A DNA stretch of 64,000 bases from Maniola hyperantus. Its lineage: Eukaryota > Arthropoda > Insecta > Lepidoptera > Nymphalidae. Position 1 is the first letter of the stretch, and the number at the start of each line of letters is the position of its first letter. Of the stretch, positions 53,052-63,564 are shown one piece after another. A model generated the notes under the pieces. The model saw nothing but the letters and a program-made list of their open reading frames with translations, was not told where the DNA came from and made no database searches. The position numbers and the translations under genes were made by a program. Location: contig NC_048544.1 in assembly GCF_902806685.2 (NCBI RefSeq), positions 14,471,341 to 14,535,340 on the forward strand, given 5' to 3'.

Positions 53052-53269
53052 TCAATACTAATATTATTATAAATGTGAAAGTGTGTCCGTCTTTCTGCTA
53101 GCTTTTCACGGCCCAACAGTTCAACCGATTTTGATGAAATTTGATACAGAGTTAGCTTACATCCCGGGGAAGGATAAATAGACTACTTTTTATCCCGGAA
53201 AATCAAAGAGTTCCCACGGGATTTTTAAAAACACAAATCCACGCGGACGAAGTCGCGGGCATCATCTAG
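53052..53269 (+). mobile_element. Helitron-like element, best-preserved copy
   Basis: A|TCAATACTAATATTATTATA start, AGCTTTTCACGGCCCAACAG, TACTTTTTATCCCGGAAAAT, GAGTTCCCACGGGATTTTTA and end GACGAAGTCGCGGGCATCAT-CTAG|T. TC...CTAG between A and T, with a GC hairpin just before CTAG, is the Helitron signature. 218 bp, non-autonomous. Confidence 0.75.
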
Positions 53270-53536
53270 TTTTAAATAATTGAAAAGCTAGAAGTGCCCC
53301 CGGGAATCCTGGATATAAAACCGAAGTCTTAACCACTAGGTTAGCAGGTGTACCTACATAATATAATCTTTTTGTTTTAACTGCATTAAAATTTTATTTG
53401 GAGGCTGTCCACCTCAGTTGGAATTGAAAGTTGGCATGTCAGTGGTTGCTGTACCTCGCGGGCGGCCAATTAACTGCGAAATCCAAATTACGGGAACCCG
53501 TTTCGCCATATTTAATTGGCTGAGAGCTCGAAACCG
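53270..53536. other. intergenic spacer
   Basis: A tRNA-like SINE 3 fragment (GTCTTAACCACTAGGTTAGC) lies at about 53324; otherwise nothing. Confidence 0.4.
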
Positions 53537-53766
53537 TTATAACCATTGACTTATATATTACTTCGTATGGACAGGGCTATTGAACAAACAAATGGCACCG
53601 ACTCAGTGGTGCTTTAGCACCAATCCAACCTCAGTAACGTTTGGATTTCAAACGGGTCGTTCATTTATTTAGTATCTAAGAGGTGGCGCTGATTTATTTG
53701 GTTCCAAAAACGTGAAAAATTTTGTTCGCTTGGGCACATCTTGTCATTTATATCGATGGTTATAAC
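53537..53766. mobile_element. TIR element, TTATAACCAT ends, copy 2
   Basis: TTATAACCATTGACTTATAT at the left and ATTTATATCGATGGTTATAA at the right are imperfect inverted repeats. The interior matches the element at 18455-18680 in the opposite orientation. Confidence 0.65.
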
Positions 53767-54138
53767 CCACCGCATTTTGGCGAACGAGTAAAAGTAACAA
53801 GCCTATTCTGGTATCCCAGCAAAACAGCCTTCTCGGGCATTCTTTGGGCTGGTTATTTAATGTTTTTCAGCAAAAACCTGAATTCATAGCCATGAATAAA
53901 CTTATTTATTCTCACCCATTATAAAATCTTTTGTATGTTTGTCCGTGCGTTTATTCAAATCCGGACATACTAATATCTATTTTAATAGCTAAATTTCCTT
54001 TTAAAGCTGTATAATTATATACCTACCTATGATTTTAAAGTTAGAAATAGGTTTTATACTTAATAAAAAAAACTTAGTAACGTACCTACTTATTTTATCA
54101 CAGTTTTGTTACAAAATTCACTAGTTATAATACCTAAT
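53767..54138. other. intergenic, nothing recognised
   Basis: AT-rich; no gene. Confidence 0.4.
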
Positions 54139-54378
54139 TCATACATACTAATATTGTAAATACGAAAGTGTGTCAGTCTGTCTGCTAGCTAGCCTTTCAC
54201 GGCCCATCATCCGTTCAACCAATTTTGACAAAATTAGTTTTTAGAAAAGTAATTAAAAAAAATATCTTGCATACCGGGAAGGACATCTAGGCTACTTTTC
54301 AGCCCGGAAAACCACTGATTTCCCACGGGATTTAAAAAAACCTAAATCCACGCGGACGCAGTCGCGGGCATCATCTAG
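54139..54378 (+). mobile_element. Helitron-like element
   Basis: TCATACATACTAATATTGTA start, GCCTTTCACGGCCCATCATC, GATTTCCCACGGGATTT and end GCAGTCGCGGGCATCATCTAG|T. Confidence 0.7.
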
Positions 54379-54617
54379 TTATAAATATTTTATTTTATTT
54401 AGGTATTTTAAGCAAATCATTTTAGCAATGAAGTGTATGAAATTCCTAGTGATTCTCTCAGTTGTTATAGTTTTAAATTCAAATAATAATAATAATATAA
54501 TATTATTAAATTTAAAACAAAATTAGTTTGTAACGATCGATGGGGTTGGCACATAATGATACCTAGATCAGTTAAGCCTTGTTTTTAAACAAATTAAAAA
54601 AGCACCTACACGATTAA
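54379..54617. other. intergenic spacer
   Basis: Contains (AATAAT)n near 54480; no gene. Confidence 0.4.
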
Positions 54618-54793
54618 CCAGCCCCCCAATTGTGTAAGAATAACCATTTCATGGCTATCGCAATCGTCAAGAAATTCTGCCGTTTGATTGGTTGATTCGC
54701 TGTTTACATTTTTTCACAGCCAATCAAAGGGCAGAATTCTTGACGATTGCGATAGCCATGAAATGGTTATTCTTATACAATTGGGGGGCTGGT
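54618..54793. mobile_element. foldback MITE, CCCCCCAATTGTG family, copy 2
   Basis: CCAGCCCCCCAATTGTGTAA and TTATACAATTGGGGGGCTGG ends; about 55-60-bp arms. The loop is inverted relative to the copy at 32466. Confidence 0.88.
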
Positions 54794-55146
54794 CGAAGGA
54801 AAAATTAGAAATGACCGAAATTAGAAGTTGAACTGATGCATGACGCAGAACGCGGCGTTTCCGTAAACAGAACTATTTGGACAGCTTCATTTATCATTAT
54901 TATTAATTACATACAATGTTACATACACACCAAATATTTCAAATTAATTTTCGTATATTTTACTTAACTAATTAAATAATTAGTCAGCTAACGTACTTAG
55001 GTATGCTTTAGTTTTCGTTAGCTGACTTCAAAGATAAACGGAATCGCAGAAAACTTCTCGGCTCGGAAGAAAGGCGTAAGCGGCACGATTTTTTAAAAAT
55101 CTGATTTTTTAATTTGCCCACCGCCCGGTAATTACGATATTTTTTT
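54794..55146. other. intergenic, nothing recognised
   Basis: AT-rich. A short inverted pair TAGTCAGCTAACG/CGTTAGCTGACTTCA lies at about 54980-55029. Confidence 0.4.
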
Positions 55147-55325
55147 AAATAAAAGAATATTAGCCAAGTTTATCATGCTGACTAATATTCCCCTTTCCCC
55201 TCCAATTAAGCGTAAAGCTTGTAGGTACTAGGAGTAGGTACGACAATAGTGCAACGGGGTGGGGTTTGAACCGGCGACCTTTCGGTTTTCAGTCTGCTCC
55301 TTTAACCGTTGAGCTATCGAAGCTC
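55147..55325 (-). mobile_element. tRNA-Phe-like SINE (family 2)
   Basis: Minus orientation: GAGCTTCGATAGCTCAACGG, CTGAAAACCGAAAGGTCGCC, GGTTCAAACCCC and the 3' end GCTAATATTCTTTT. Confidence 0.8.
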
Positions 55326-55914
55326 AATATCTCTCAAGAAATCTTCTGAGTTAGGTTTTCCGACATGGGTTTTTCACTTAAGTTAAGCATCAATTTGTAA
55401 GTTCGCGGTAAAAACGTTCTATGGGCCGCGTATAGTGAGCCTCTTCGCGTTTCTGCGAGAATCCACCTACCTAGGTACTTTTTCAGTTATAGAAAAATAA
55501 ATTACATATAATTTATACCTACCTGCTACTTGACTGAACAGTGCTAGAGCATCACTGGCCTGAAGGGGGATCTCGTTAGTCGTCACTGAGTCAACATTAT
55601 CAACAAGTTTATCATCTTGAATCTTGATAGCCAGCTGATCGCAAAAATGTAATACAGGAACGCGACGTTGCCGCTCTTACATCAGCAAACACCAAAGTTT
55701 GCGACGTTGCCGCTCCGCGCGGATAGTAGGTATTGCTTATTTGCGAATGTGATCTTTGCGAAGGCGATGCGGATTGAATAAGTTCACGTAAAGGACGTAC
55801 CTACCTAGGTACTGTGGGGGTATTATGCGTGTATTTGAATGTACTTGGCCTTAAATTATAGTCTTGGAATTTTTAAGAGTTATATTTGCTTAGTAGCTGT
55901 ACGCAACGAAATGA
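55326..55914. other. intergenic with a GC-rich word pair
   Basis: CGCGACGTTGCCGCTCTT at 55661 and GCGACGTTGCCGCTCCGC at 55701 lie 40 bp apart, both on the plus strand. No gene. Confidence 0.5.
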
Positions 55915-56033
55915 GAGTAAAATAATTATTACCATCTTATTATTTAAAGTTTATTTTTATTGAAAGTGTTACAAGCAAAACTTAAACGCACACAATCGTC
56001 ATGATCGATGACGATCACTCTCACACAGGTGAC

Positions 56034-56466
56034 CATGACAAACAAGCACAGGGTACCTACTACCACCGCTTAAAGTACCTAATTGTTTAGACATTTTCAT
56101 ACAAAACTTCTATAAAAATGTCAAAACATAATTTAAAAAACCCTGGGGCCATGGAGTCTTAGTGCTAAAAATTTTTTACGAGACATTTCACCGCGATTAA
56201 TAGCCTCAACTGGTGACAGAAGGGCTGGCTCATTTTTTGCGCAGCGGATCAGCCTGGCTGTCCAGCGCGGAAATGCAGCCAGTATTCTTGGCACCATTCC
56301 ACGCGGTCATGATTTATATAGTAATTAGATAAGGCTAGCTTTAAGTTTTATTGTAAGTATTAAAAAAAAAAAAAAAAAAAAATCAGTAAAACAATTTCAC
56401 ATAATGCGTAGAATTAATATTGAAAAATTTTATTATTTTAAGCGGTGGTAGTAGGGCCCCTGTTTA
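56034..56466. mobile_element. inner TIR element with CCTACTACCACCGCTTAA ends
   Basis: CAGGGTACCTACTACCACCG followed by CTTAAA at the left; TTTTAAGCGGTGGTAGTAGG followed by GCCCCTG at the right. A degenerate, shortened form is present in unit B (about 61196-61302). A 20+ nt poly-A run lies inside at about 56360. Non-coding. Confidence 0.5.
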
Positions 56467-57189
56467 CAATAGAGAGCTAACGCACACCACGGTGAAGGAG
56501 GTGGACAAAAATTGTATGGCCGCGTGCCCCAGAATGTACAGAGATGATATATAATTTATGTGCCATTTAATAGTAAAAATCTTCTATTTTAAGAAAAATA
56601 AAGTCGCATGTTGTTTTGCAGCCGTGGCATTAAATTTGTGATAGGCATAAAAAGACTTTCATCCAGGTCGATCGAAAATCGATTTTAATTCTTATTTTTT
56701 TGAAATTTTTTCAGCGTATGCTTTTAAATGTAAATAGTTATTCAAAATTCATTGTATATTTAATCTGAATTTATTGTAATACCTTTATATTTGTTCAGCC
56801 TGGGGCAAACTTTGTCCATCTCGTTTCCGTACGTTTTTCCCCGCAAAATCTGTGAACTATAAAATATAGAACTACATAGAAGCGCGCGCACTGCGGAATT
56901 AATTCCGCACCGGATTATGATACATTTAAGTTCACGAATTTTAAAACGCACTGAACACACCGCACCGTGGTGCGCGCTAGCTCTTGAAGTTTAGATGTAA
57001 TCATAAACTCATTAAATACCTACACGTAGGTACCTAACACATGGGTATAATAGGTAATATTATAATAATTTCTACTCAAAAACTAGCTATAACGACTAAG
57101 TACTTACAAACTAACAAATATCGGACTAAATGCAGGTTATTTTAGAACTAAATGTAGTAGGTGAAAACGCTATCATTAAAATCTATATA

Positions 57190-57375
57190 CCATAATATAA
57201 AAGGAAAAGCTGACTGACTGATTTATCAACGCACAGCTCAAATTGTTGGGACGAATCGGGATACTACAGACATCCGCTAAGAAAGGATTTTTGAAAATTC
57301 AATCCCTTAGGGGGTAAAATAGTGGTCTGAAATTTGTGTAGCCTACGTGGACGATATCGCGGGCATAACCTAGTT
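57190..57375 (+). mobile_element. Helitron-like element, second subfamily
   Basis: TGACTGATTTATCAACGCAC, TAAGAAAGGATTTTTGAAAA and ATATCGCGGGCATAACCTAG. Absent from the matching place in unit B. Confidence 0.5.
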
Positions 57376-57547
57376 GTAAATAAATGTAGGTAGGTAAGTT
57401 AAAAATACGTAGGTCGTAGGTATATAGGTATGTCACCCGATCCCACCGTAAAACTTATAGTCTATAAGAAAAGGTAAGAATACAGGATATCACTACAGTA
57501 CATTGATCTCTTACAGGCAAAACTAATACAAAGTAATACCTATTTAA

Positions 57548-57724
57548 AGAGCCTCAATAGCTCAACGGGTAAAGGAGTGGACTGAAAACCGAAAGGTCGA
57601 CGGTTCAATCCCCGTCCGTTGCTCTATTGTCGTACCTACTCCTAGCTCAAGCTTGACGCTTAGTTGGAGAGGAAAGGGGAATATTAGTCATTTAACATGG
57701 CTAATATTCTTTAAAAAAAAAAAA
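57548..57724 (+). mobile_element. tRNA-Phe-like SINE (family 2)
   Basis: AGAGCCTCAATAGCTCAACG, GACTGAAAACCGAAAGGTCG and GGTTCAATCCCC head; the poly-A tail abuts the 3' end of the transposase ORF at 57726. Inserted after the A/B duplication, because B lacks it. Confidence 0.82.
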
Positions 57725-57725
57725 A

Positions 57726-59168
57726 TTAATCACAATCAACAAACTCTAATGAACTTATACTAATATCGCTGCAAACACTTAGACAATCCTCGTCGCTGGT
57801 CTCTCCGGCTTCGATGGTAAAATCTTCCATTTCATTTTCCATAAACATATCTTTTTCCCAGTAATCGTTCTCCAGTATCTGGACATGTTTATCGAAATGT
57901 TGCCAGTGGTCTGCCGTGACTGTCGAAACAGCATTCGTTGTAATTTGTCTAAGTTGCGTGAAACACAAATCGCTCTTCATTTCGTGTTCTCTCACGAAGC
58001 GCCCGATGTCGTCCCATGCTAATTCGACGGGATTTAAATCGCACATATATGGAGGCAGTCTAACAATATCATGACCGTGTCGTCTAATTATATTGTCAAT
58101 GTTATAACTGATTTCAACGGGTCTGTGTAATTGTTCTATGAGATTGAATAAATCTGGCTTCCTCATTGTTACATCGTAATGAACGTTTTTGTCTGCCAAC
58201 CATTTTATCATAGAATTCTTTGACGAACTTTTAGTCGGGGGTTTATTTAGCTGGGCACTGTGGTAGGGTGCGTTATCCATTACCACGACACTGCGTTCTG
58301 GAAGAAAAGGCAAAAGCATTTCCATTACCCACTTTTGAAAATTCTCATTATTCATTAGTCCCTGATAGTCACCGGTAGTAGCACCTGCATTGAAAATCAA
58401 AGACGCCTCAGGAATAAACCCGCATTTGCCTCCTGCGTTGACCACTATGAGGGCATCTCCAGAAATATTACCCTTGACAATTCCTTTTGTTCCATTCATT
58501 TGCCAACACTTTTTGAACGTTAAATTATTATCCACCCACCTTTCATCTATATAAAAAATATTTCTGTTGTTATGTCGGAATTCTCTCATTTTTGATAAGT
58601 ATTGAAAACGTTTGTAAACTATATCTGGCTTTTCAATTAAAACAGATCGCTTACTTTGACGCTGACGCCACCTGTAGCCTAGTTTCTTTAACACCCGTTG
58701 TAATGTGCGAGCACCCCAAGGAAAAGGTATTCTTGTACGTAACGTCTCAAGTAACTTATTACAAGTCGGAACGATCTTCTTTTGTAAATAAAATTCAGTT
58801 ATAGTGTTATGAATCACTGCACGATCGAAATCATCAACACACAATTTTACACCTCTCTTCTTCCGTTTTTTGGGTGATTTTAATTTTTCTTCTGGCGGTA
58901 TTGATTTTGATTCGGATTTAATTCTGGACATAGTTCTCTTCGATATGCCGGTGTAATACACAGCCCTATCTAGTGCTTGATTGACAGGATATGCATAACA
59001 ATTATTTTTCTGTTCAATTTCACAATTTTCTAATACTTTTCTTGCTAGTTCCCGTGTTTGAGAATGGATTATTGGTTTATTTATTTTCACACGTGACGTA
59101 GAGGCGGCAACCGGAATCATTATCAATACACACACAGCACTACATACGAGCAACAATGAAATTGACAA
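57726..59168 (-). CDS. DDE transposase of Tc1/mariner-like superfamily, copy A, long D-E spacing
   Basis: 480-residue intact frame; the true start may be Met18 (MIPVAAS), because the first 17 residues are a hydrophobic run with no equivalent in this family and Met18 has A at -3. A helix-turn-helix (TGISKRTMSRIKSE, about 73-86) and a basic patch (PKKRKKRG) are followed by a second helical domain (ARTLQRVLKKLGYRW). The DDE_3-type catalytic core has FYIDERW (D208), VVVMDNAPYHS (D298) and LNPVELAW (E382). D298 and E382 are separated by 83 residues, far more than the 34-41 of classical Tc1/mariner; from memory the DD82E Sailor group is similar. The tail is acidic. About 86% identical to copy B with no indel in the shared 480 residues. 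Confidence 0.85.
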   Translation of the reverse strand: MSISLLLVCSAVCVLIMIPVAASTSRVKINKPIIHSQTRELARKVLENCEIEQKNNCYAYPVNQALDRAVYYTGISKRTMSRIKSESKSIPPEEKLKSPKKRKKRGVKLCVDDFDRAVIHNTITEFYLQKKIVPTCNKLLETLRTRIPFPWGARTLQRVLKKLGYRWRQRQSKRSVLIEKPDIVYKRFQYLSKMREFRHNNRNIFYIDERWVDNNLTFKKCWQMNGTKGIVKGNISGDALIVVNAGGKCGFIPEASLIFNAGATTGDYQGLMNNENFQKWVMEMLLPFLPERSVVVMDNAPYHSAQLNKPPTKSSSKNSMIKWLADKNVHYDVTMRKPDLFNLIEQLHRPVEISYNIDNIIRRHGHDIVRLPPYMCDLNPVELAWDDIGRFVREHEMKSDLCFTQLRQITTNAVSTVTADHWQHFDKHVQILENDYWEKDMFMENEMEDFTIEAGETSDEDCLSVCSDISISSLEFVDCD

Positions 59169-59208
59169 ACGCGCACGACGCGGACCTGTGCAGCACTGAC
59201 GCTAAGTT

Positions 59209-59360
59209 CGCGACAGATGGACGTGGCAATCGGGGTGGGGCGGCCCCGCACGCCCGCGCGCCAGCCCGGCGCTGGATAGGGCGGGCGCTGAACGGGTGTG
59301 TGGGGCGTATCCTCCTTCCACGACTCACCTCGTACCCCGGTTGCCATATCGATCAGTCGC
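59209..59360. repeat. GC hairpin family, copy (d), in front of transposase A
   Basis: CGCGACAGATGGACGTGGCA and TTGCCATATCGATCAGTCGC ends with a strongly GC-rich palindromic core. It lies 41 bp upstream of the first transposase ATG, at the same place as copy (f) in unit B. Confidence 0.8.
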
Positions 59361-60066
59361 AAACGACGAACTGTAGGTAGCTTCATTCGTTCGTTATTCG
59401 TGAAAAAACTATCTATACGCTCGATTTTCATGTAGGAACTTACAAAACTGGAGCCCAGAAAATAAAAGCAGATTAAAATTTCCCAAGATAGGTACCTATA
59501 TCATTTATTATTATGACCTAAACAGTTTATTGTATTTATTTTGACATCTAATACTAATATTATAATTTCCTATAAATTATAATATACAGACCTACTTGTT
59601 CAAAATTAATAAGTACCTATATGTACCTACTTAAACTAGGTAATTTTTTATATATAATAGGACCTTGGTAGTTAAGTAGGTACCTACTCAATTTATCATT
59701 TATAATTATTATAGGTATTGTAAAATGTTGTAGGTATGCCAGAAATGGCTGGATGAATGCTGTGTTCACAACAAATAAATAAATCCTGAATCTAGGACAT
59801 GGAAAACGCACTACGCGCCACTGCGCCAAGGGACCCCGCGTGAGAAGTGAGACATACCTACGACGACGTGGCCGCTCCGCACTCAAAACTCCCGATTTAC
59901 TTCTTTATTCTTCTGTGCCCCGGACTTTTTCTACAAGGCTACGCACCACTGCGCCAGAGACGTCGTCAGAAACCAGCTGATTGTTTTACATAATAATATG
60001 TAGTTATGTACGTACACGCGACGTTGCCGCTCCGCACTCAGATAGGTACCTACCTATCCTATAGTA
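59361..60066. other. 5' flank of transposase A and spacer with GC-rich words
   Basis: The first about 100 bp match unit B closely. Variants of the GC-rich word lie at about 59862 and 60016. A reversed tRNA-like block CACCACTGCGCCAGAG lies at about 59945. No other gene. Confidence 0.5.
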
Positions 60067-60191
60067 CGCGACAGGTCCAAATGGCAACCAGGGAGGGAAC
60101 GCCCCGCACACGCGGACACGCCCGCGCTACCACCCGTGCGAGGGCCCCCTCCCCCCCGCCGCATACCCCGGATTACCAATCTCGACTTGAT
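60067..60191. repeat. GC hairpin family, copy (e), diverged right arm
   Basis: ACGCGACAGGTCCAAATGGC at the left; the right arm is degenerate (ATTACCAATCTCGACTTGAT). GC-rich core. Confidence 0.65.
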
Positions 60192-60914
60192 ACCTACTCC
60201 CTAGTCCCGACTTGTTACCGGAAATCGAACTCCGGACTCTTGTTTACAAGGCTTCACGAAACTAGGTCTGACCAGCCAATAGAAATCATTTTCCCAAGAA
60301 TAGAATCCCAGATTTTTGTTTACAAGGCAATAACTAGCACACCTCTGCACTAGGGGAGGTCGTTTCTCAAAAGACTCAGCTGATCGAAGTACGCGAGATA
60401 AAGCGACGTTGCCAGCCCGCGGCCGCGCGCCACGCGGCGGCGTTGCCGCTCCGCACTCAAATACTCTCGGCTTGTTTGCGAACGCGATATGAATTGGTTA
60501 ACTTTTCTGAAAGGACCTTTAGATATACTAACTACATTCTATCTAGATTCTAGATAGGTGTGGAGTTACAAGATAACCTTCCTCGTTTGTAATGATCTAG
60601 GTTTTGAAAAGTAAAGAAAAATATCTACCAATCTAGGGTTTCCTTTTCTAGTTTGATTTATTAATAGATACCTATTAGGTTATAGGTACCTACCTACCAC
60701 AAAATGGGGAAAATTTGGGAATCACAAGGTTATTTGATATAAGTAACCACAAATTCACGGTGTTTGAATTTTTTCCTTTACTTGTGCTACAAGACCTACC
60801 TACCAAATTTCAAGATTCTAGGTCAACTGGAAGAACCATTGATAGGTTTTCTTGACAGACAACAAAGTAACTATAAGGGTTCCGTTTTTACTTTTAAGGT
60901 ACGGAAAACTAAAA
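60192..60914. other. intergenic between the two transposase units
   Basis: Two GC-rich words (about 60402 and 60437). A minus-strand GGGTTCCG-family end lies at about 60835-60910 (GGTCAACTGGAAGAACC, AAGGGTTCCGTTTTTAC, GGTACGGAAAACT). No gene. Confidence 0.45.
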
Positions 60915-61507
60915 TTTGAGTAAAATAATTGTTGCCATCTTTTTAAGTAAGATATTAAAGTTTATTTTTACTGACAATGTTAAAATAAAACATAATAGGT
61001 ATAATGTAATATTTATTTATTTAGAAAACACACACATATTTATCATCGATCATCACTCGTACACAGATTACTATCTTATTAAGTAAGATTATAGTTTATT
61101 TTTACTGAAAATGTTAAAATAAAACATAATAATGTAATATTTATTTATTTAGAAAACACACACATATCATCGATCATCCGTACACAGATGACAAGCACAG
61201 GGGCCTTACTTCCTAATTAACGGCTTCAATATTGCTTTGTATGAAAATATCAAAATAATATTATTAAAACATTTTTATTACTTTAGGCAGTGGTAGTAGG
61301 GTTACAATAATTTAGGTGTAAATAATCAATGGTCATAAACTCGTAAAGCTAAGTTTTGCAGATATCGATGCCGTCGACATGATGTACCTACCTACCTACA
61401 CGTAGCACATCGGTATAATATTATAATCTAATTTACTTAAAAATTAGCTAGAACAACTATAAGCACTTACTTACAAACTAACAAACATCGCCCTAAATGC
61501 AAATGCA

Positions 61508-61675
61508 CTCATTCGTATTCGGTTCTTTTTCGCGATTCGTGAAAATACGATTCCAAATGACCGTCACACAAGACGTACTACGCGTGTGCACTCATTTCGA
61601 TTCGTATTTTGACGATTCCGTTAAATCACGAATCTAATACGAAATACGAACCGAATATGAATGAGTGCCCTTAGT
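61508..61675. mobile_element. MITE relative (CACTCATTCGTATTCGG ends)
   Basis: GCACTCATTCGTATTCGG at the left is inverted at the right as CCGAATATGAATGAGTGC. The interior has GATTCGTGAAAATACGATT. Related to the elements at 35940 and 49425. It interrupts the unit B sequence that is continuous in unit A. Confidence 0.65.
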
Positions 61676-61968
61676 GGAGGTAATTTTAAAACTATAATAT
61701 GTAGTAGGTAGGTGAAAACGAAATTATTGAAATCTATACGGTTATTATTATACGAGTTATTATTATTGCAAGATAAAAGATAGTTTCTAAGTTTGTTTAT
61801 AGGAAGTAATCTCGGGAACAACTAAACTGATTTTAAAAGTTCTTTCACCAGTAGAAAAGAAAAATTCACACTATTCCTGAATAACATAGGCTACATTTTA
61901 TTTTCAAAAAGTTAAAGATCTTATTTAATTAAGTATTTAAATAAGAACTTATTTAAAGCGATATTTAA

Positions 61969-63564
61969 TTAATCGCAATCAACAAACTCTAATGAACTTA
62001 TACTAACATCGCTGCAAACGCTTAAAGAATCTTCGTCACTGGATTCTCCGGCTTCTACGGTAAAACCTTCCATTTCATTCTCCATTAACATATCTTTTTC
62101 CCAGTAATCGTTCTCCAGTATCTGGACATGTTTTTCGAAATGTTGCCAGTATTCTGCCGTGACTGTCGAAATAGCATTCGTTGTGATCTGTATAAGTTCA
62201 GTGAAACACAAATCGCCCTTCATTTCGTGTTCTCTCACGAAACGTTTGATATCATCCCAGGCTAATTCAACGGGATTTAAATCGTACATATACGAAGGCA
62301 GTCTAATAACATCATGACCGTGTCCTCTAATTATATTGTCAATGTTATAATTGATTTCAACGGGTTTGTGCAATTGTTCTATGAGACTAAATAATTCTGC
62401 TTTCCTCATATTTCTATCGTAATAAACGTTTTTGTCTGCCAACCATTTCATCATAGAATTCTTTGACGAACTTTTAGTGGGGGGTTTATTTAGCTGGGCA
62501 CTGTGGTACGGAGCGTTATCCATTACCACGACACTGCGTTCTGGAAGAGAAGGTAAAAGCTTTTCCATTACCCATTTTTGAAAATTCTCACCATTCATTA
62601 GTCCCTGATAGTCGCCGGTAGTAGCACCTGCATTGAAAATCAAAGCCGCCCCAGGTAAAAACCCGTATTTGCCTCCCGCGTTCACCACTATGAGTGCATC
62701 TCTAGAACTACTATCCTTGGCTATTCCTTTTGTTCCATTCATTTGCCAACACTTTTTGAACGTTAAACTATTATCCACCCACCTTTCATCTATATAGAAA
62801 ATATTCCTGTTGTTTTGTCGAAATTCTCTCATTTTTTTCAAGTATTGATAACGCTTGAAAACTATATCTGGTTTTTCAATTAAAACAGATCGCTTACTTT
62901 GACGCCGACGCCACCTGTAGCCTAGTTTCTTTAACACCCGTTGTAATGTGCGGGCACCCCATGGAAAAGGTATTCTTGTACGTAACGCCACAAGAAGCTT
63001 ATTACATGTCGGAACGATCTTCTTTTGCAAATAAAATTCAGTTATAGTGTTATGAATCACAGCGCGATCGAAATCATCAACACACAATTTTAGACCTGTC
63101 TTCTTCCGTTTCTTGGGTGGTTTTAATTTTTCTTCTGGTGGTGCTGATGTTGATTCGGATTTTATTCTGGACATAGTTTGCTTCGATATGCCAGTGTAAT
63201 ACACAGCCCGATCTAGTGCTTGCTCGACAGGATATTTATAAAAATTATTTTTCCGTTCAGTTTCACAATTGTCAAGTACTTTTCTGGCTAGTTCACGTGC
63301 TTGAGAATGGATTATTGGTTTATTTGTTTTGTTACGTGACGTAGAGGCGACAACCGGAATCATTATCAATACACACACAGCACTACATACGAGCAACAAT
63401 GAAATTGACAAACGCGCACGACGCGGACCTGTGCAGCACTGACGCTTAGTTCGCGACAGATGGACGTGGCAATCGGGGTGGGGCGGCCCCGCACGCCCGC
63501 GCGCCAGCCCGGCGCTGGATAGGGCGGGCGCTGAACGGGTGTGTGGGGCGTATCCTCCCTCCAC
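61969..63564 (-). CDS. DDE transposase of Tc1/mariner-like superfamily, copy B
   Basis: Intact frame of 531 residues if read from the first ATG. The first 51 residues are translated from the GC-rich palindrome and are probably not real. The part homologous to copy A begins LSISLLL, where A has Met, and a more likely start is the Met of MIPVVAS (residue 68). The helix-turn-helix and the second basic helical domain are as in copy A. Catalytic residues are D259 (FYIDERW), D349 (VVVMDNAPYHS) and E433 (LNPVELAW), again with 83 residues between the last two. About 66 residue differences from copy A, many conservative, and no gaps. The acidic C-terminus ends SLEFVDCD in both copies. Confidence 0.82.
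   Translation of the reverse strand: MEGGYAPHTRSAPALSSAGLARGRAGPPHPDCHVHLSRTKRQCCTGPRRARLSISLLLVCSAVCVLIMIPVVASTSRNKTNKPIIHSQARELARKVLDNCETERKNNFYKYPVEQALDRAVYYTGISKQTMSRIKSESTSAPPEEKLKPPKKRKKTGLKLCVDDFDRAVIHNTITEFYLQKKIVPTCNKLLVALRTRIPFPWGARTLQRVLKKLGYRWRRRQSKRSVLIEKPDIVFKRYQYLKKMREFRQNNRNIFYIDERWVDNSLTFKKCWQMNGTKGIAKDSSSRDALIVVNAGGKYGFLPGAALIFNAGATTGDYQGLMNGENFQKWVMEKLLPSLPERSVVVMDNAPYHSAQLNKPPTKSSSKNSMMKWLADKNVYYDRNMRKAELFSLIEQLHKPVEINYNIDNIIRGHGHDVIRLPSYMYDLNPVELAWDDIKRFVREHEMKGDLCFTELIQITTNAISTVTAEYWQHFEKHVQILENDYWEKDMLMENEMEGFTVEAGESSDEDSLSVCSDVSISSLEFVDCD

Larger units (their letters stand above)
55915..60040. repeat. duplicated unit A (transposase-bearing)
   Basis: Homologous blocks in the same order and orientation as unit B (60915-63985): the left edge GAGTAAAATAATT, the GGTGGTAGTAGGG block, TCATAAACTC...CTACACGTAG, ACTTACAAACTAACAAA, the transposase ORF, its 5' flank with the GC hairpin, and CTACGCACCACTGCGCCAGAG. 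Private insertions (a SINE at 57548-57724, a Helitron-like element at 57190-57375) separate the copies. Confidence 0.7.

Noticed and set aside
61969..63564. Full 531-residue start for transposase B
   Set aside because: The first 51 residues come from the palindrome, and copy A has no equivalent open start; an internal Met is more plausible.
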